Assembly: GCA_019415705.1 (NCBI GenBank)
Contig: DXYS01000092.1
Coordinates: 1-64,000 of the forward strand
Reading direction: 5' to 3'
Source: Bacteroidales bacterium
Lineage (GTDB): Bacteria; Bacteroidota; Bacteroidia; Bacteroidales; Muribaculaceae
Length of the DNA: 64,000 bases
Part shown: positions 1-10,081 of the stretch, in pieces
Position numbering within the stretch: position 1 is the stretch's first letter
Layout: each line of letters begins with the position of its first letter
The notes under the pieces: model-generated
The model's database searches: none
What the model was told of the DNA's origin: nothing
What the model saw: the letters and a program-made list of their open reading frames with translations, nothing else
Program-made: the position numbers and the translations under genes

Positions 1-2
1 TT

Positions 3-386
3 GACGAAAGCCGTCTCCACCCCGCGCCGACACCCGAGGCTGACGCCATGGCCGAAGACGCACGACGTCGAGTTGAGAAAGCAAAAGAGCGCCGAGAGGC
101 GCGCAAACAACGCATCGAAAACCGTATGCGCATCCTCGGCCACATTTTCCGCGACGAGAAACCCGTCGCGCTGTCGCAGCTCTTTGGCTCGGGACTCTTC
201 ACTCGCGAACAGGAGCGCACCATCGACGCCCTGCTCAACCCGACGGTCAAACGCATCACCAAACTCTCGCCAGAGCAGCTCTGGGCCTACTTCCTGCCGC
301 TGATAACCAAGTTCAACAAAATCCCGCTCTCTGATCTCCCCGTCTACGAACGCCGCCACGCCCTCACCAAAACACACAGAAAGTAA
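3..386 (+). CDS. hypothetical protein, probably 5'-truncated by the window edge
   Basis: I do not recognise this family. The reading frame is open from base 3 to the stop at 384-386, so the gene probably continues to the left; the first in-frame ATG is at 48 and would give 112 residues. The visible part starts with a highly charged, Arg/Lys/Glu-rich helical stretch (predicted coiled-coil character, about 25 residues after the ATG), followed by a more hydrophobic mixed region with the motif LSPEQLWAYFLPL and a basic tail. There is no signal peptide or membrane segment after the ATG, so the product is presumably cytoplasmic. GC content is high, like the housekeeping genes of the window. The frame at 1-303 starting with TTG is a shadow of this one. 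Confidence 0.6.
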   Translation, partial: DESRLHPAPTPEADAMAEDARRRVEKAKERREARKQRIENRMRILGHIFRDEKPVALSQLFGSGLFTREQERTIDALLNPTVKRITKLSPEQLWAYFLPLITKFNKIPLSDLPVYERRHALTKTHRK

Positions 387-765
387 GGACAATTAATGGA
401 ATATTGACATATCGTGCAGACTGTCAACCATATACATTCTGCACTCCCTGCAATTATATATAAACAGAGTTGTGCGATCCTTTTATTTTTTGCCAACAGA
501 ACTTCCAAATCTCTAAGTAAGAGAGACTTATTTATTCGCAAAGTTAGTTTATTTATGCAAAATAAGGCATGTAGGGTGTAATTATTTTATGGCAACACTG
601 AAAATAATGTATTTATAATGTCTTGTTTAGTGATTCATATTGTTTAGCCTGTGTTAAAGACTGTGTTATTGTGAGATACGATTAATTAATATCTCTTACT
701 TAGAGTCAATCATCGATTTTGGATAATCGGTCGAACATCACAATAATATCATAAATTTCTTTAAA
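387..765. other. AT-rich intergenic region
   Basis: No convincing gene is seen here. The stretch is strikingly AT-rich compared with the gene on its left and leads into the surface-protein operon at 766. A minus-strand TAACTTTG box (CAAAGTTA at 539-546) matches the Bacteroidota -7 consensus, but no TTG lies at the right distance and only a doubtful 65-codon minus-strand frame with a TTG start (344-541) follows it. On the plus strand, TAAATTTC at 752-759 is one mismatch from a -7 box, but it sits only 6 bp before the start codon at 766 and has no TTG about 20 bp upstream. Confidence 0.4.
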
Positions 766-3450
766 ATGGAAAAATCAAAAAAAATCTTTTCAGTAATTAT
801 TATTTTTTTGCTGATAGCTATTGGTCGACTCTCGCTTAATGCACAATCCACGCCCGGGGTCTATTCTGTCACGGTAAATACACCCGGTACATTCGGACAG
901 GTTATGCTCCAGACGGTTGATAATTGGTCGGATGTAGTGGAGCTGACCATCTCCGGACACTTAAATTCTGCTGACATGGCATACTTCTCTCGTATGCAGA
1001 ACATTACGAAACTGGATTTGAGTCAGGTTGATATTACTGAAATTTCAGGTTGTGAAGGACTCAGTTTGTTACATACTGTCGTTTTGCCTGAATCTGTTAT
1101 AATAATTAACGATAATGCTTTTAAGGACTGCGACGCCTTATCAACAATAAATATTAGTCAGGTAGAAGAAATCAAGTCAGCCTCTTTTTCCGGATGCACC
1201 GGATTGACAGGTGATTTAACACTTCCTAATCTTAAAAAACTTGGGGATGGAGCCTTTCTTGACTGTGAAGGACTCACTACGGTAGACATGCCAGTCGCCA
1301 CAGAAATCGGCGCGAACGCTTTCAGCTTGAGCTATTCCGGTTCAGATTCAAAACTTACATCGGTAAATATTCCGAATGTAAAAACTCTTGGATCAGGAGC
1401 ATTTTATTTTTGTTATAATCTCCAATCTGTGAATCTTCCGAATGTAAGAACTATTGGGTCAGGAGCATTTCACGATTGTCACAGTCTGACTTCTGTAACA
1501 TTATCTGACGAATTAGAGTATATTCCGAGCGACGTATTTAATAGGACAGGCCTTACAACAATTAAATTGCCTTCTGCTTTGAAAGCAATTGAAGCATCTG
1601 CCTTTAAAGAATCAAAACTGTCTGCTGTTGATGTCCCGGAAGGGGTGATAACGATTGGTCAAAGTGCTTTTGCCTATTGTCCTCTTGAAAGCATCTCCCT
1701 GCCATCAACGTTAGAAAGTATAAATCGCGGAGCGTTCTATTATTCCACGAGCAACAACTCGTATGTTTTAAAAGATGTTTATTGCAAAAGTGTTGTTCCT
1801 CTTGCGACTTCAACTTTTGACAACGATATGGTAAAGGGAGCGACACTCCATGTGCCGGCACTCAGTGTTTCAGCATACAAACTGGATGATAATTGGTACA
1901 AATTCAATAAAATTGAGGCTATTGACGGCGATTTGTCAGATGTGACAATAAACAATACGTTTACTGTCATTGATTATTCCGGTCTCGCCGATAACGCAAA
2001 CCTGACCTTGTCATATTCCGGACAGGCAGTCGGACATCTTACGGTTAGCGGAAATGAATCTTTATCTCTTAACAATTACATCCAGTGCCAGTACTTTTAC
2101 CGTGAAAGCGAAGGTTATTATGACGGCGATAAATACACATATCGCTACAGCTATCCATACTGCACAACCCTTATTACTAATAATGAGGTTAGAGCCAATA
2201 ATGTAAGCACTAAAGTAGTATTGCCGACAAACAATTGGTCATTCATTTCGATGCCATACGATGTAAATGTGTCAAGCATAACCGTGCCCGAAGGTATAAT
2301 GTGGGTCGTACGCAAATACAACGGGGCCAATCGCGCCGCAATGTCCGGCGAGACATGGGAAGATGTAACTCCGGGGCAGACGCTGAATGCCGGCGAAGGA
2401 TATATTTTCCATTGTGTAATTGAAAATAGTGATCCGGAAAGTACATCCGATGAATACGTCGAGTTTGAATTCCCGGCTGTCAATAACTCAAATAAAAATA
2501 ATATTTTCAGTTTCGATGATGTTGTAAAAACCATCAAGGAATTTCCCGCAGAATTTTCTCACAATAGAGGATGGAATCTGATAGGCAACCCCTATCCATC
2601 ATATTTTAACTGTCAGTATGTCGATTTCCCGGCTCCGGTCACCGTGTGGGATGGCAATGGCTACACGGCTTATTCGTTGGCAGATGATGAGTATGTATTG
2701 CGTCCGAATGAAGCGTTTTTTATTCAGTGTCCCGTAAATACCAACGAGATTAAGTTCTTAAAAGAGGGCAGAACGCATAATTATGAAACCTCGTCAACTC
2801 CCAATTATTCACGGCTCAAAGTCCATTCATCAGACAGCAGAGCTATATTGAACTTCATTCTTGCCGGCGAAGATTATTCGGACAGAACGCGTCTTGTATT
2901 GAATGAAACAGCAGCTTATGACTACGAAATAGAGAAAGATGCAAGTAAATTTATGAGTAGCAATGTATCTGTTCCTCAAATATATATAATTGACAATGGC
3001 ATTAATTATGCTATAGATGAGCGTCCGTTGGGCTCGGGTGAATACTCTCTTGGAGTCAGGATTGGCAAAGAAGGCAACTATAGAATCTCTCTGAGTATGA
3101 ATAATGTAGACTATGACGTTTTGCTTATTGATAAAGAAACGAACGAGACAATCAATTTATCAGAAAATGATTACTCATTTGAGTCACACTCTCAAACCAT
3201 GAATAATCGCTTTGTCATAAAAGTTACATCAAAAAGCGGAATGTCTTCAATTGATAATGTGACAGAAAATACAAAGACCTTTTCTGTAAACGGCCATCAG
3301 CTGACTGTTGATAAAGGCATGACGATATCCATACACTCCGTCGACGGCAAAATCATATATGAAGGGATACCGGATGGTTATGTCGAATTACCTTCAGGAA
3401 TATATCTGCTGTCAATAGGGAACATAACTCACAAAATTGCAATTAAGTAA
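766..3450 (+). CDS. BspA-like leucine-rich-repeat surface protein with type IX-like C-terminus
   Basis: This 894-residue protein is predicted to be secreted. It begins with a signal peptide (residues 1-27, hydrophobic core FSVIIIFLLIAIG, ending LNAQ). Residues of about 55-375 are tandem LRR_5/BspA repeats with the recurring pattern 'L..V.LP....IG..AF..C..L', closed by the common BspA ending 'LHVPALSVSAYK'. A long beta-rich region follows, and the last 65 residues (from SSIDNVTE) resemble a type IX secretion sorting domain ending 'LPSGIYLLSIGNITHKIAIK'. BspA-like repeats are known in adhesins of oral and gut Bacteroidota; adhesion is an inference here. It is followed after 9 bp by a second giant surface protein, so both are probably one transcript. 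Base composition is AT-richer than the housekeeping genes, which suits a variable surface gene. Confidence 0.85.
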   Translation: MEKSKKIFSVIIIFLLIAIGRLSLNAQSTPGVYSVTVNTPGTFGQVMLQTVDNWSDVVELTISGHLNSADMAYFSRMQNITKLDLSQVDITEISGCEGLSLLHTVVLPESVIIINDNAFKDCDALSTINISQVEEIKSASFSGCTGLTGDLTLPNLKKLGDGAFLDCEGLTTVDMPVATEIGANAFSLSYSGSDSKLTSVNIPNVKTLGSGAFYFCYNLQSVNLPNVRTIGSGAFHDCHSLTSVTLSDELEYIPSDVFNRTGLTTIKLPSALKAIEASAFKESKLSAVDVPEGVITIGQSAFAYCPLESISLPSTLESINRGAFYYSTSNNSYVLKDVYCKSVVPLATSTFDNDMVKGATLHVPALSVSAYKLDDNWYKFNKIEAIDGDLSDVTINNTFTVIDYSGLADNANLTLSYSGQAVGHLTVSGNESLSLNNYIQCQYFYRESEGYYDGDKYTYRYSYPYCTTLITNNEVRANNVSTKVVLPTNNWSFISMPYDVNVSSITVPEGIMWVVRKYNGANRAAMSGETWEDVTPGQTLNAGEGYIFHCVIENSDPESTSDEYVEFEFPAVNNSNKNNIFSFDDVVKTIKEFPAEFSHNRGWNLIGNPYPSYFNCQYVDFPAPVTVWDGNGYTAYSLADDEYVLRPNEAFFIQCPVNTNEIKFLKEGRTHNYETSSTPNYSRLKVHSSDSRAILNFILAGEDYSDRTRLVLNETAAYDYEIEKDASKFMSSNVSVPQIYIIDNGINYAIDERPLGSGEYSLGVRIGKEGNYRISLSMNNVDYDVLLIDKETNETINLSENDYSFESHSQTMNNRFVIKVTSKSGMSSIDNVTENTKTFSVNGHQLTVDKGMTISIHSVDGKIIYEGIPDGYVELPSGIYLLSIGNITHKIAIK

Positions 3451-3459
3451 ACACCTGAC

Positions 3460-6400
3460 ATGAAATATTTCGGATTATTCATAGTAGCAATCCTGTCTTT
3501 CCTGACAGGATTTGCCCAAGGCGGGTACGACCCTGAGAATCCGGGAGACCCTAATCCCTATCGGAAACTGACGATTCTCGCTTCTCCGAAGTCAGGAGGA
3601 TCAGTTGGTTCGTATAATGATTCTCAAGTTGGAGTCGGGCAGACAGTTACATGTTATGCTAACGAAAACAGATATTATGAATTCGTACATTGGCTGCAGA
3701 ATGGAGAAATCGTTTCAACTGAGCCCTGCGTCTCATTTGAAATGCCGGATGAAAATGTGGAGATGACAGCAGTGTTCGAATTTAACTATAACCCTGAAAG
3801 CCCCGATGACCCACAGGAAGCCATACCGAGTCATAGAGTAACCTTAACGGCATCTCCGGGAAGGGGCGGTCGCTTCAATACTTCGGTATTTAAATTGTGT
3901 GAAGGAGATTCGATTAATATCTATGCATATCCAAATGAAGGATATCGATTTGAAGAATGGCAGTTGGACGGAGTGTTGATGTCGACAAAAAACCCTTTGA
4001 ATATCAAGATGACTGATAAGGATTTGCATTTTACCGCACGATTCTCTTATAATCCGGTTAATCCGGTCGATCCGGCAGTCAATCTTTTCAATCCGGGTAC
4101 CGGTGAAATGGTGATTGACAGATTTCAGCAAGGCTATCTGTCAAGTGCAGTTTCCGATCTATTAAATAATGGCTCCGACTATTCTGACATTCAGTCATTG
4201 CTCGTGTGCGGAATGATGGATGGGTCAGACTTCGGTGTAATGTATAGTTTGTCAAACTGCTCGGTTATAAATTTGAGCCGGACAAATGGGTACACCGAAA
4301 TACCCTCATATACATTCGAATCAGCGGCAGCGCTTACCGAACTGACACTCCCCTCATGTATAAACGCTATTGGACGATATGCGTTTAAAGATTGTAATAA
4401 TTTATCTGTAGTCACTTGTTTTGCCGTTGTTCCGCCATCGTTATCTGTTGGAGTTTTTGATGGCGTTGACAATTCTGTTGTAGTAAAAGTTCCGGCTCAG
4501 TCAGTTGATTTATATAAGAACGCCCCCGGTTGGAAAGAATTTACGATACTGCCTGCTGATGAAAATGTCTTTTCAATAGCAGTTTCTCTCCCGTCTGATG
4601 CTAAAGATGGCAGATATAAGAATATGAGTATAGAGCTCTTTAATACATCAAATGGACAACGATACAAATATCTTATCACAGATAAGACAGAGTATGTTTT
4701 TGGCAATCTTCTGTCAGGCACAAAGTATTCTATATTTGTAAAGAACTCTAAAGATGAAATCTTGGGAGAAATCAAAGACTTGGACGTAGTAGACAAGAAT
4801 TTGTCAGCTTCGTTCCTAAGTTTGCTCCAACCGCTAAATATATCTTTACAAGTTCTCACTCCGGATGGGCAAAACATTACAGATGATGTTATAGTAAAAT
4901 GGTTTAATGAATCGAATGAACTTCTGCAGCAAGGTTCCCTTCTGACAGGGGTACTCGAAAACACTGTAGTATCATATACTATAAGTTTGCCGCAACAATT
5001 GCAAACAGTATATTCACAACCGTCTCCAAAAATCCTTACGGTATCCGAATCAAACTCCTTGATTTGCACACTTGAAGCTTTAGGGAAGAGCATATTCAAA
5101 GGAAGAATTATTGATAAGGATAACCGGCCTGTTTCCTCTGCTATAATTACAGTCTCACAAAATATCAATGGCACATATACCCATTCTGAAAATATACTTT
5201 GTGACTCTGAGGGCAATTTCGGTATTGAAATCCCTGATGTTCCTGTCAAGGTAACAGTATCTGCAAATGGTTATATCAGCCAAACAAAAGAGCTGCAATC
5301 CGCATCTGTCGGCATTGGAGATATAATGCTTGAGAAGAATGGAGGTATAACAATATTTCCGTCATACACTTTTCAGGAAAGCACTTCAGTTGAAGAAACA
5401 GACCGGTATCCTAATGACGCAAATATTGCTTATCGTATTAGTGATATCAATGGCAACGAAATTCCCAATTGTATATATCAGGCGGGGTCAATTATATTAC
5501 CCGAGACTACAGGTCTTGAAGACAATGCTATTGTTACGGTATTTAGTAAGGATAATAAATTTAAAGATGTCTCTCAATCGGTGTACTTATCATCAAGATC
5601 AGTATATGTAAAGTTGCCGATTGTTGAATATGGCGGGATTAGTGTTAAAACGACTGACACTGAGGACGTATTGAACACTTGCATCTTGTTTGATTCAGCC
5701 GAAAAACAAGTACGCAAAGCAGCTTTACGTAATAACGGAGTATCATTTAATCATTTGCCCGATGGTAAATATTCATTGATAACCATGAGGAAATCTTCCT
5801 TACTTGGGTCGATTCAAAATCTCTCGTCTCTACGAGAGACACCTTTGGTAGAAGGAAAAGATTTTCTAATCAATAAAGTTGATGTTATTAGTGGCCGGAT
5901 TTCCGATGTAACGATTGCCAATGTCCCTGATTTGGATGAAACAAAACTTTACTATACAAATAGTAATGAAACATATTTTATGCCAAACAAATCTCAATTG
6001 ACAATCGGCAACTATGTAACATTAAAGGCAAAACTCACGATAAAGGATGAATATGCCGAAGATATCGACGCTGCAACGCTAATCGTTGATATTCCTTCTA
6101 ACTGCGAATTTGTTGATAATTCAATAATTTCCGGGGCTGGTTATCTGGGATATGAATATGCTGATAACAGACTGTCTGTCCCTCTGCAAAATCTAAGTGA
6201 CGCTGTCCGTTTTTGTATAGTTCCTATTGAGGGTGGCGATTGCAAACTCTCTGCATTTGTCAAACTGATTATTGATAACGAAGAGATTCTTCAACCAATC
6301 GGAACGGCTTATTTTGATGCTAAAAACTTCAGTTTGGCTGCGCCGGAGAAAACATCCAAAACAAACATAGCAATCCGAGGAACAGCAACATCCGATAGCG

Positions 6401-9381
6401 AAGTGTTGATTTATGATAACGAAACCTTAGTTGGATCAACCTATAGTATGCCAAACGGGCAGTGGGCTGTTAGATTGTCGCTGCACAAACCATATTCAAA
6501 ATCCATACACAACTTATATGGCGAGGTAATCACAAAAGATGGCAAAAGATTATTGACCCAAACCAAGGTCGTGGATTATGATCAGAGTTATGTGGATTTA
6601 TCCAAAGTAACTATGGTATATAATAATACCAATATTATTTTTGACCATCTGAATGGAAAGAATACTGCCAATTCTTATTCCTATGCCCCGAGTAAAACCG
6701 ATTTCACTTTCATAGCTGATTTCACAGAGAATAATCCTGAGAAGATTTCAAATGTTGTTATCAAGGTTTTGGCATCGGATGGAAGTGTGAGGTCTCTGCC
6801 TGCTGATTACAATTCAACATCAGGCAACTGGGTTGTCCAAACAAAATATGCAGACACAAAAAAATTACCGGTAAATGCTACAGCAGAGTTTCACATTCGT
6901 GATTGTTCTTCCATATACGACATAAATCGGTATAAGGATGATGAAGCAGATCTTAATTCGGCGTATAATGAAGTCCAATTGTCATTTTTAAATGGAGAAA
7001 CAAATATATCGAAAGAATTTGAGGATGATCAACTTCTTGCCATATTGCCATTAGGTGAAAATGAATGGGAACACATAGGACTGAAAAAAATAGATTATAA
7101 TCTACTAAAAAAAGAGTTTGAATCATTTCCCACAATTACTTATGTAGATGAAGTCTATAACCATGTATTTCGGGATAGTATAGTTAATAATATTTATACA
7201 TTATATTGGATAGATAACAATGCGAAAGAAGGTTTTACGCTGAAATACTATGGAAATAGGTCGATGAATCTTACAGGTAAAGCAAGAAGTCCACTATTAG
7301 TTGGTGTTTCTATCGGAGCTGGTCTTTTGGGTAGCACTATAGATCGAATTAAACATCAAGGGATAATCGATTACTGGAAACTTCAACTTGAATGCGACAA
7401 GGATAGAATTCAAAAACAATATGTGGATTTAGTAAAAGCTTTATTCGAAGAATGCGAAGATGGAAGTTTAAAAATTAAAGATGCTATTGCTTTTGAAATT
7501 GACGAAAGAGAAGTAGATAAATGTGAAACAATGAGTTATGATTTTTTACGTCGATATAAGCAACAAGTTGATAGATATGAACAATATTATAATACGAGAT
7601 GGCTTGCTTCTAACTTGCTTAATATAGGACTATCTTTTTTTACTGAAGGACTTTCCCAAATACCACCTATATCTCGCGTAATAAATTGCGGAACTGATGC
7701 TCTGATAACTGAACTGAGCGCTTTAGCCGGTAATGCGTTAGATGATTATTTACAGTATGATGAAGATGGGAATCCCAGACCGGAGCGGTCAATAAGCAAC
7801 TGGTTTGATAAAGAATCTAAAAAACTCACAGATCAATATGTCAAGGCATTTGGTTATATCAAGGCGGATTATTCAGATTGTAAGGACGATGAGGATGACG
7901 ATGAAAATGACGATGAGGATTTCCCGGCACCTCCGATAACACCGTCAATCGACCCTTCCGGTTATGTTTACGAGGCAGTTCCGTCAAATCGCATTCCCGG
8001 TGTGACAGCAACGGCATATTATAAACAGCAATCAGAAGATATCTATGGCGATATAACTGAGACTGCCGTTGTTTGGGACGCAACTCCTTTTGGTCAAGAG
8101 AATCCACTTACAACTGATGTTCATGGTAAGTATGCATGGGATGTACCGGCAGGTATGTGGCAAGTCCGATTTGAAAAAGAAGGTTACGAGCCGGCTCAAT
8201 CTGCGTGGCTGCCTGTTCCTCCGCCTCAACTTGATGTAAATATTGCCATGACTCAGGCAAAGCAACCGGAAGTAAAAACTGTTCATGCTTATTCAGACGG
8301 CGTGTCCATTGAATTTGATAAGTTTATGCTTCCGTCAAGTCTGTCAATTGGTAATATTAATATCACCCAAAATGGAAACATAGTGAACGGTGAGATTGAG
8401 GCTTTAGACTTGGAACTTGATGCAAAAGGCGATGCTTTCTGCTCTAAAATCGAATATAAGCCCAAGAATCCGTTTGAGGGTGAAGAAATAACCCTTATTA
8501 TCGGCAAAGCCGTCAAAAGTTATGCAAATATCGGCATGAGTGAAGACTTCATGCAGACATTTGCTGTCGAGCCACGTGTTTCTGAGATTAGCGTGAGCAA
8601 AAATATCGATATCAACAGTGGGTCTGTAATGACGTTAAATGCATCGGTCCTTCCTGCAAAAGCTGCTAAAGGGAAAACCGTTTCAATTGAATCTTTAAAT
8701 CCAATGATAGCATCTGTTTCAGCCGAAAAAGTTGAAACAGTTGCTGATGGCAATATTTCTTTTGATGTAACCGGATTAATTCTTGGCACGACAAGCATAA
8801 AGCTGTCAATTGAAGATTATGATATAGAGGCAATAGTTAATGTCAATGTTTTGGCACCCCGAAATGAGAATCAAGTTGCGACACCCTTCGCTTCTGTCGG
8901 GTCAGGAGAAGTTAATGCCGGAACGGAAATATATTTATATTGCGAGACAGAAAACGCTTCAATATACTATACGACAGACGGCTCATGTCCCTGCGATATA
9001 AATAGACATAAATATGACGGCACTCCAATTATTGTGGACAAAGACTTTACTCTTAAGATTATGGCAGAAGCTGATGGAATGATTGAAAGCGATATTGCTG
9101 AATATCAATACGTCGTTAATACATCAGGGATTGGAAATATTCAAATTGACAAAGATCTGAATATTTATCCTTTGCCATTGGGTGAATATTTGAATATTTC
9201 CAACGGAGATAATTCAATAGATTCGGTATCATTATTTAATCTAAGCGGTAATTTGATGCTACATTCAGAAAAATCTGAAAAACGTGTTTCGTTGAAGGTT
9301 GGCTCTCTTACTCCCGGCATTTACATCTTGAATGTTAAAACGGATGGTCAATCTATCACGAAAAAAGTAATTAAACGATAA
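3460..9381 (+). CDS. giant multidomain surface protein (InlB-type repeats, LRR, CHB_HEX_C-like, type IX sorting domain)
   Basis: A 1973-residue predicted secreted protein. Order seen: signal peptide (1-19, ending GFAQ); two divergent InlB-B-type repeats (about 31-110 and 126-200; each with 'L.ASP..GG' and a later 'F..W...G' element and a PxxPxDP linker); a short LRR_5/BspA segment (about 248-370); a carboxypeptidase-regulatory-like fold (about 544-625, GRIIDKDNRPVSSAIITV); long beta-rich stretches; a helical, partly hydrophobic segment (about 1268-1440) that differs from the rest; an Asp/Glu-rich linker near 1475; another carboxypeptidase-regulatory-like unit; a chitobiase C-terminal-like domain (about 1807-1885, 'YYTTDGSCP'); and a type IX sorting-type domain (from about 1888, ending 'GIYILNVKTDGQSITKKVIKR'). 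It is coupled to the upstream BspA-like gene and followed by a strong terminator. Function unknown; a large adhesin is the most likely role. Confidence 0.85.
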   Translation: MKYFGLFIVAILSFLTGFAQGGYDPENPGDPNPYRKLTILASPKSGGSVGSYNDSQVGVGQTVTCYANENRYYEFVHWLQNGEIVSTEPCVSFEMPDENVEMTAVFEFNYNPESPDDPQEAIPSHRVTLTASPGRGGRFNTSVFKLCEGDSINIYAYPNEGYRFEEWQLDGVLMSTKNPLNIKMTDKDLHFTARFSYNPVNPVDPAVNLFNPGTGEMVIDRFQQGYLSSAVSDLLNNGSDYSDIQSLLVCGMMDGSDFGVMYSLSNCSVINLSRTNGYTEIPSYTFESAAALTELTLPSCINAIGRYAFKDCNNLSVVTCFAVVPPSLSVGVFDGVDNSVVVKVPAQSVDLYKNAPGWKEFTILPADENVFSIAVSLPSDAKDGRYKNMSIELFNTSNGQRYKYLITDKTEYVFGNLLSGTKYSIFVKNSKDEILGEIKDLDVVDKNLSASFLSLLQPLNISLQVLTPDGQNITDDVIVKWFNESNELLQQGSLLTGVLENTVVSYTISLPQQLQTVYSQPSPKILTVSESNSLICTLEALGKSIFKGRIIDKDNRPVSSAIITVSQNINGTYTHSENILCDSEGNFGIEIPDVPVKVTVSANGYISQTKELQSASVGIGDIMLEKNGGITIFPSYTFQESTSVEETDRYPNDANIAYRISDINGNEIPNCIYQAGSIILPETTGLEDNAIVTVFSKDNKFKDVSQSVYLSSRSVYVKLPIVEYGGISVKTTDTEDVLNTCILFDSAEKQVRKAALRNNGVSFNHLPDGKYSLITMRKSSLLGSIQNLSSLRETPLVEGKDFLINKVDVISGRISDVTIANVPDLDETKLYYTNSNETYFMPNKSQLTIGNYVTLKAKLTIKDEYAEDIDAATLIVDIPSNCEFVDNSIISGAGYLGYEYADNRLSVPLQNLSDAVRFCIVPIEGGDCKLSAFVKLIIDNEEILQPIGTAYFDAKNFSLAAPEKTSKTNIAIRGTATSDSEVLIYDNETLVGSTYSMPNGQWAVRLSLHKPYSKSIHNLYGEVITKDGKRLLTQTKVVDYDQSYVDLSKVTMVYNNTNIIFDHLNGKNTANSYSYAPSKTDFTFIADFTENNPEKISNVVIKVLASDGSVRSLPADYNSTSGNWVVQTKYADTKKLPVNATAEFHIRDCSSIYDINRYKDDEADLNSAYNEVQLSFLNGETNISKEFEDDQLLAILPLGENEWEHIGLKKIDYNLLKKEFESFPTITYVDEVYNHVFRDSIVNNIYTLYWIDNNAKEGFTLKYYGNRSMNLTGKARSPLLVGVSIGAGLLGSTIDRIKHQGIIDYWKLQLECDKDRIQKQYVDLVKALFEECEDGSLKIKDAIAFEIDEREVDKCETMSYDFLRRYKQQVDRYEQYYNTRWLASNLLNIGLSFFTEGLSQIPPISRVINCGTDALITELSALAGNALDDYLQYDEDGNPRPERSISNWFDKESKKLTDQYVKAFGYIKADYSDCKDDEDDDENDDEDFPAPPITPSIDPSGYVYEAVPSNRIPGVTATAYYKQQSEDIYGDITETAVVWDATPFGQENPLTTDVHGKYAWDVPAGMWQVRFEKEGYEPAQSAWLPVPPPQLDVNIAMTQAKQPEVKTVHAYSDGVSIEFDKFMLPSSLSIGNINITQNGNIVNGEIEALDLELDAKGDAFCSKIEYKPKNPFEGEEITLIIGKAVKSYANIGMSEDFMQTFAVEPRVSEISVSKNIDINSGSVMTLNASVLPAKAAKGKTVSIESLNPMIASVSAEKVETVADGNISFDVTGLILGTTSIKLSIEDYDIEAIVNVNVLAPRNENQVATPFASVGSGEVNAGTEIYLYCETENASIYYTTDGSCPCDINRHKYDGTPIIVDKDFTLKIMAEADGMIESDIAEYQYVVNTSGIGNIQIDKDLNIYPLPLGEYLNISNGDNSIDSVSLFNLSGNLMLHSEKSEKRVSLKVGSLTPGIYILNVKTDGQSITKKVIKR

Positions 9382-9427
9382 CGTTTCTCTACCGTATCAG
9401 CGGACGAGATTCTCATAACAATCAAGC

Positions 9428-9460
9428 AGGGCTGTGTCAAAAGGCACAGCCCTGTTTTGT
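9428..9460 (+). terminator. rho-independent terminator of the surface-protein operon
   Basis: The arms AGGGCTGTGTC (9428-9438) and GGCACAGCCCT (9443-9453) pair with one G-T wobble around an AAAA loop and are followed by GTTTTGT. It lies 47 bp after the stop of the giant surface gene. Confidence 0.85.
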
Positions 9461-10081
9461 AAAGGCCAATATAAAACCCGCTTGTTAAATTGAGCGCCAT
9501 CGGCGCGTCAGCGCTGCAGCGCAGCGCCGTATGTTAGCCTATGACAAGCAGGCTGTCAGGTCTGCGCAGTCATAGGGAATAAACCAAAAATAAATAATTC
9601 ACCCTGTAGGGGTGACGCGAGGCATAAAACGTTTATTATCAACGCGGCGCACCTACAGCGCGCTTTTTTGAGGGGGAGTCATACCACGGTTGCGCAGGCC
9701 TACAGCCTGCTTACCGTGGCCTCACATGCTCCCGCCGCTATGCGGCTGCGACCGCTAACGCGGACGGCGCTTTTGTCATCACCTCACCCGGGGGATGCTG
9801 CCGGTCAATAGAAAATGAGCCCGGGTCGGGGAGTGACGGACTCATTTCTTGCAGATTAGATAGTATTAGAAATCGAATCGGGATATCAGCGCTCTACGTC
9901 GGTGACGACATAGAACGATTGTAAAAAATAGCAATTTCGATTACATGATTGCGGTCTCAATCACGGTCCAAAAGTAAAAAGTGCTTGTCTATTTCGGATA
10001 AACAATATCACAAAATAAGTCAACAAAGCGTAAAAGCCTCGTCGATAATACGTAAAGCAGAATTGATTTTAAAACAAGCCG
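9461..10081. other. non-coding region with hairpins and a dispersed repeat
   Basis: I see no real gene between the terminator and the AraC gene that ends at 10082. The stretch contains a perfect 12-bp palindrome GCGCTGCAGCGC (9511-9522) inside a GC-rich hairpin-prone block, a dispersed repeat (9649-9766, listed separately) and an AT-rich right part (about 9905-10081) in which the short frames lack coding character. Confidence 0.55.
9649..9766 (+). repeat. dispersed hairpin repeat, copy 1
   Basis: Starts GCACCTACAGCGCGC and ends CGGACG. It aligns along its whole length with 28087-28205; by eye roughly 70% of positions agree, with identical blocks at 'GCACCTACAGCGCGCTTTTT', 'TGCTTACCGTGGCC' and 'ATGCGGCT'. 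The middle folds into a hairpin with CCACGG and CCGTGG as outer arms and GCAGGC/GCCTGC inside. No coding potential is evident, so this is probably a small non-autonomous element or REP-like sequence. Confidence 0.65.
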
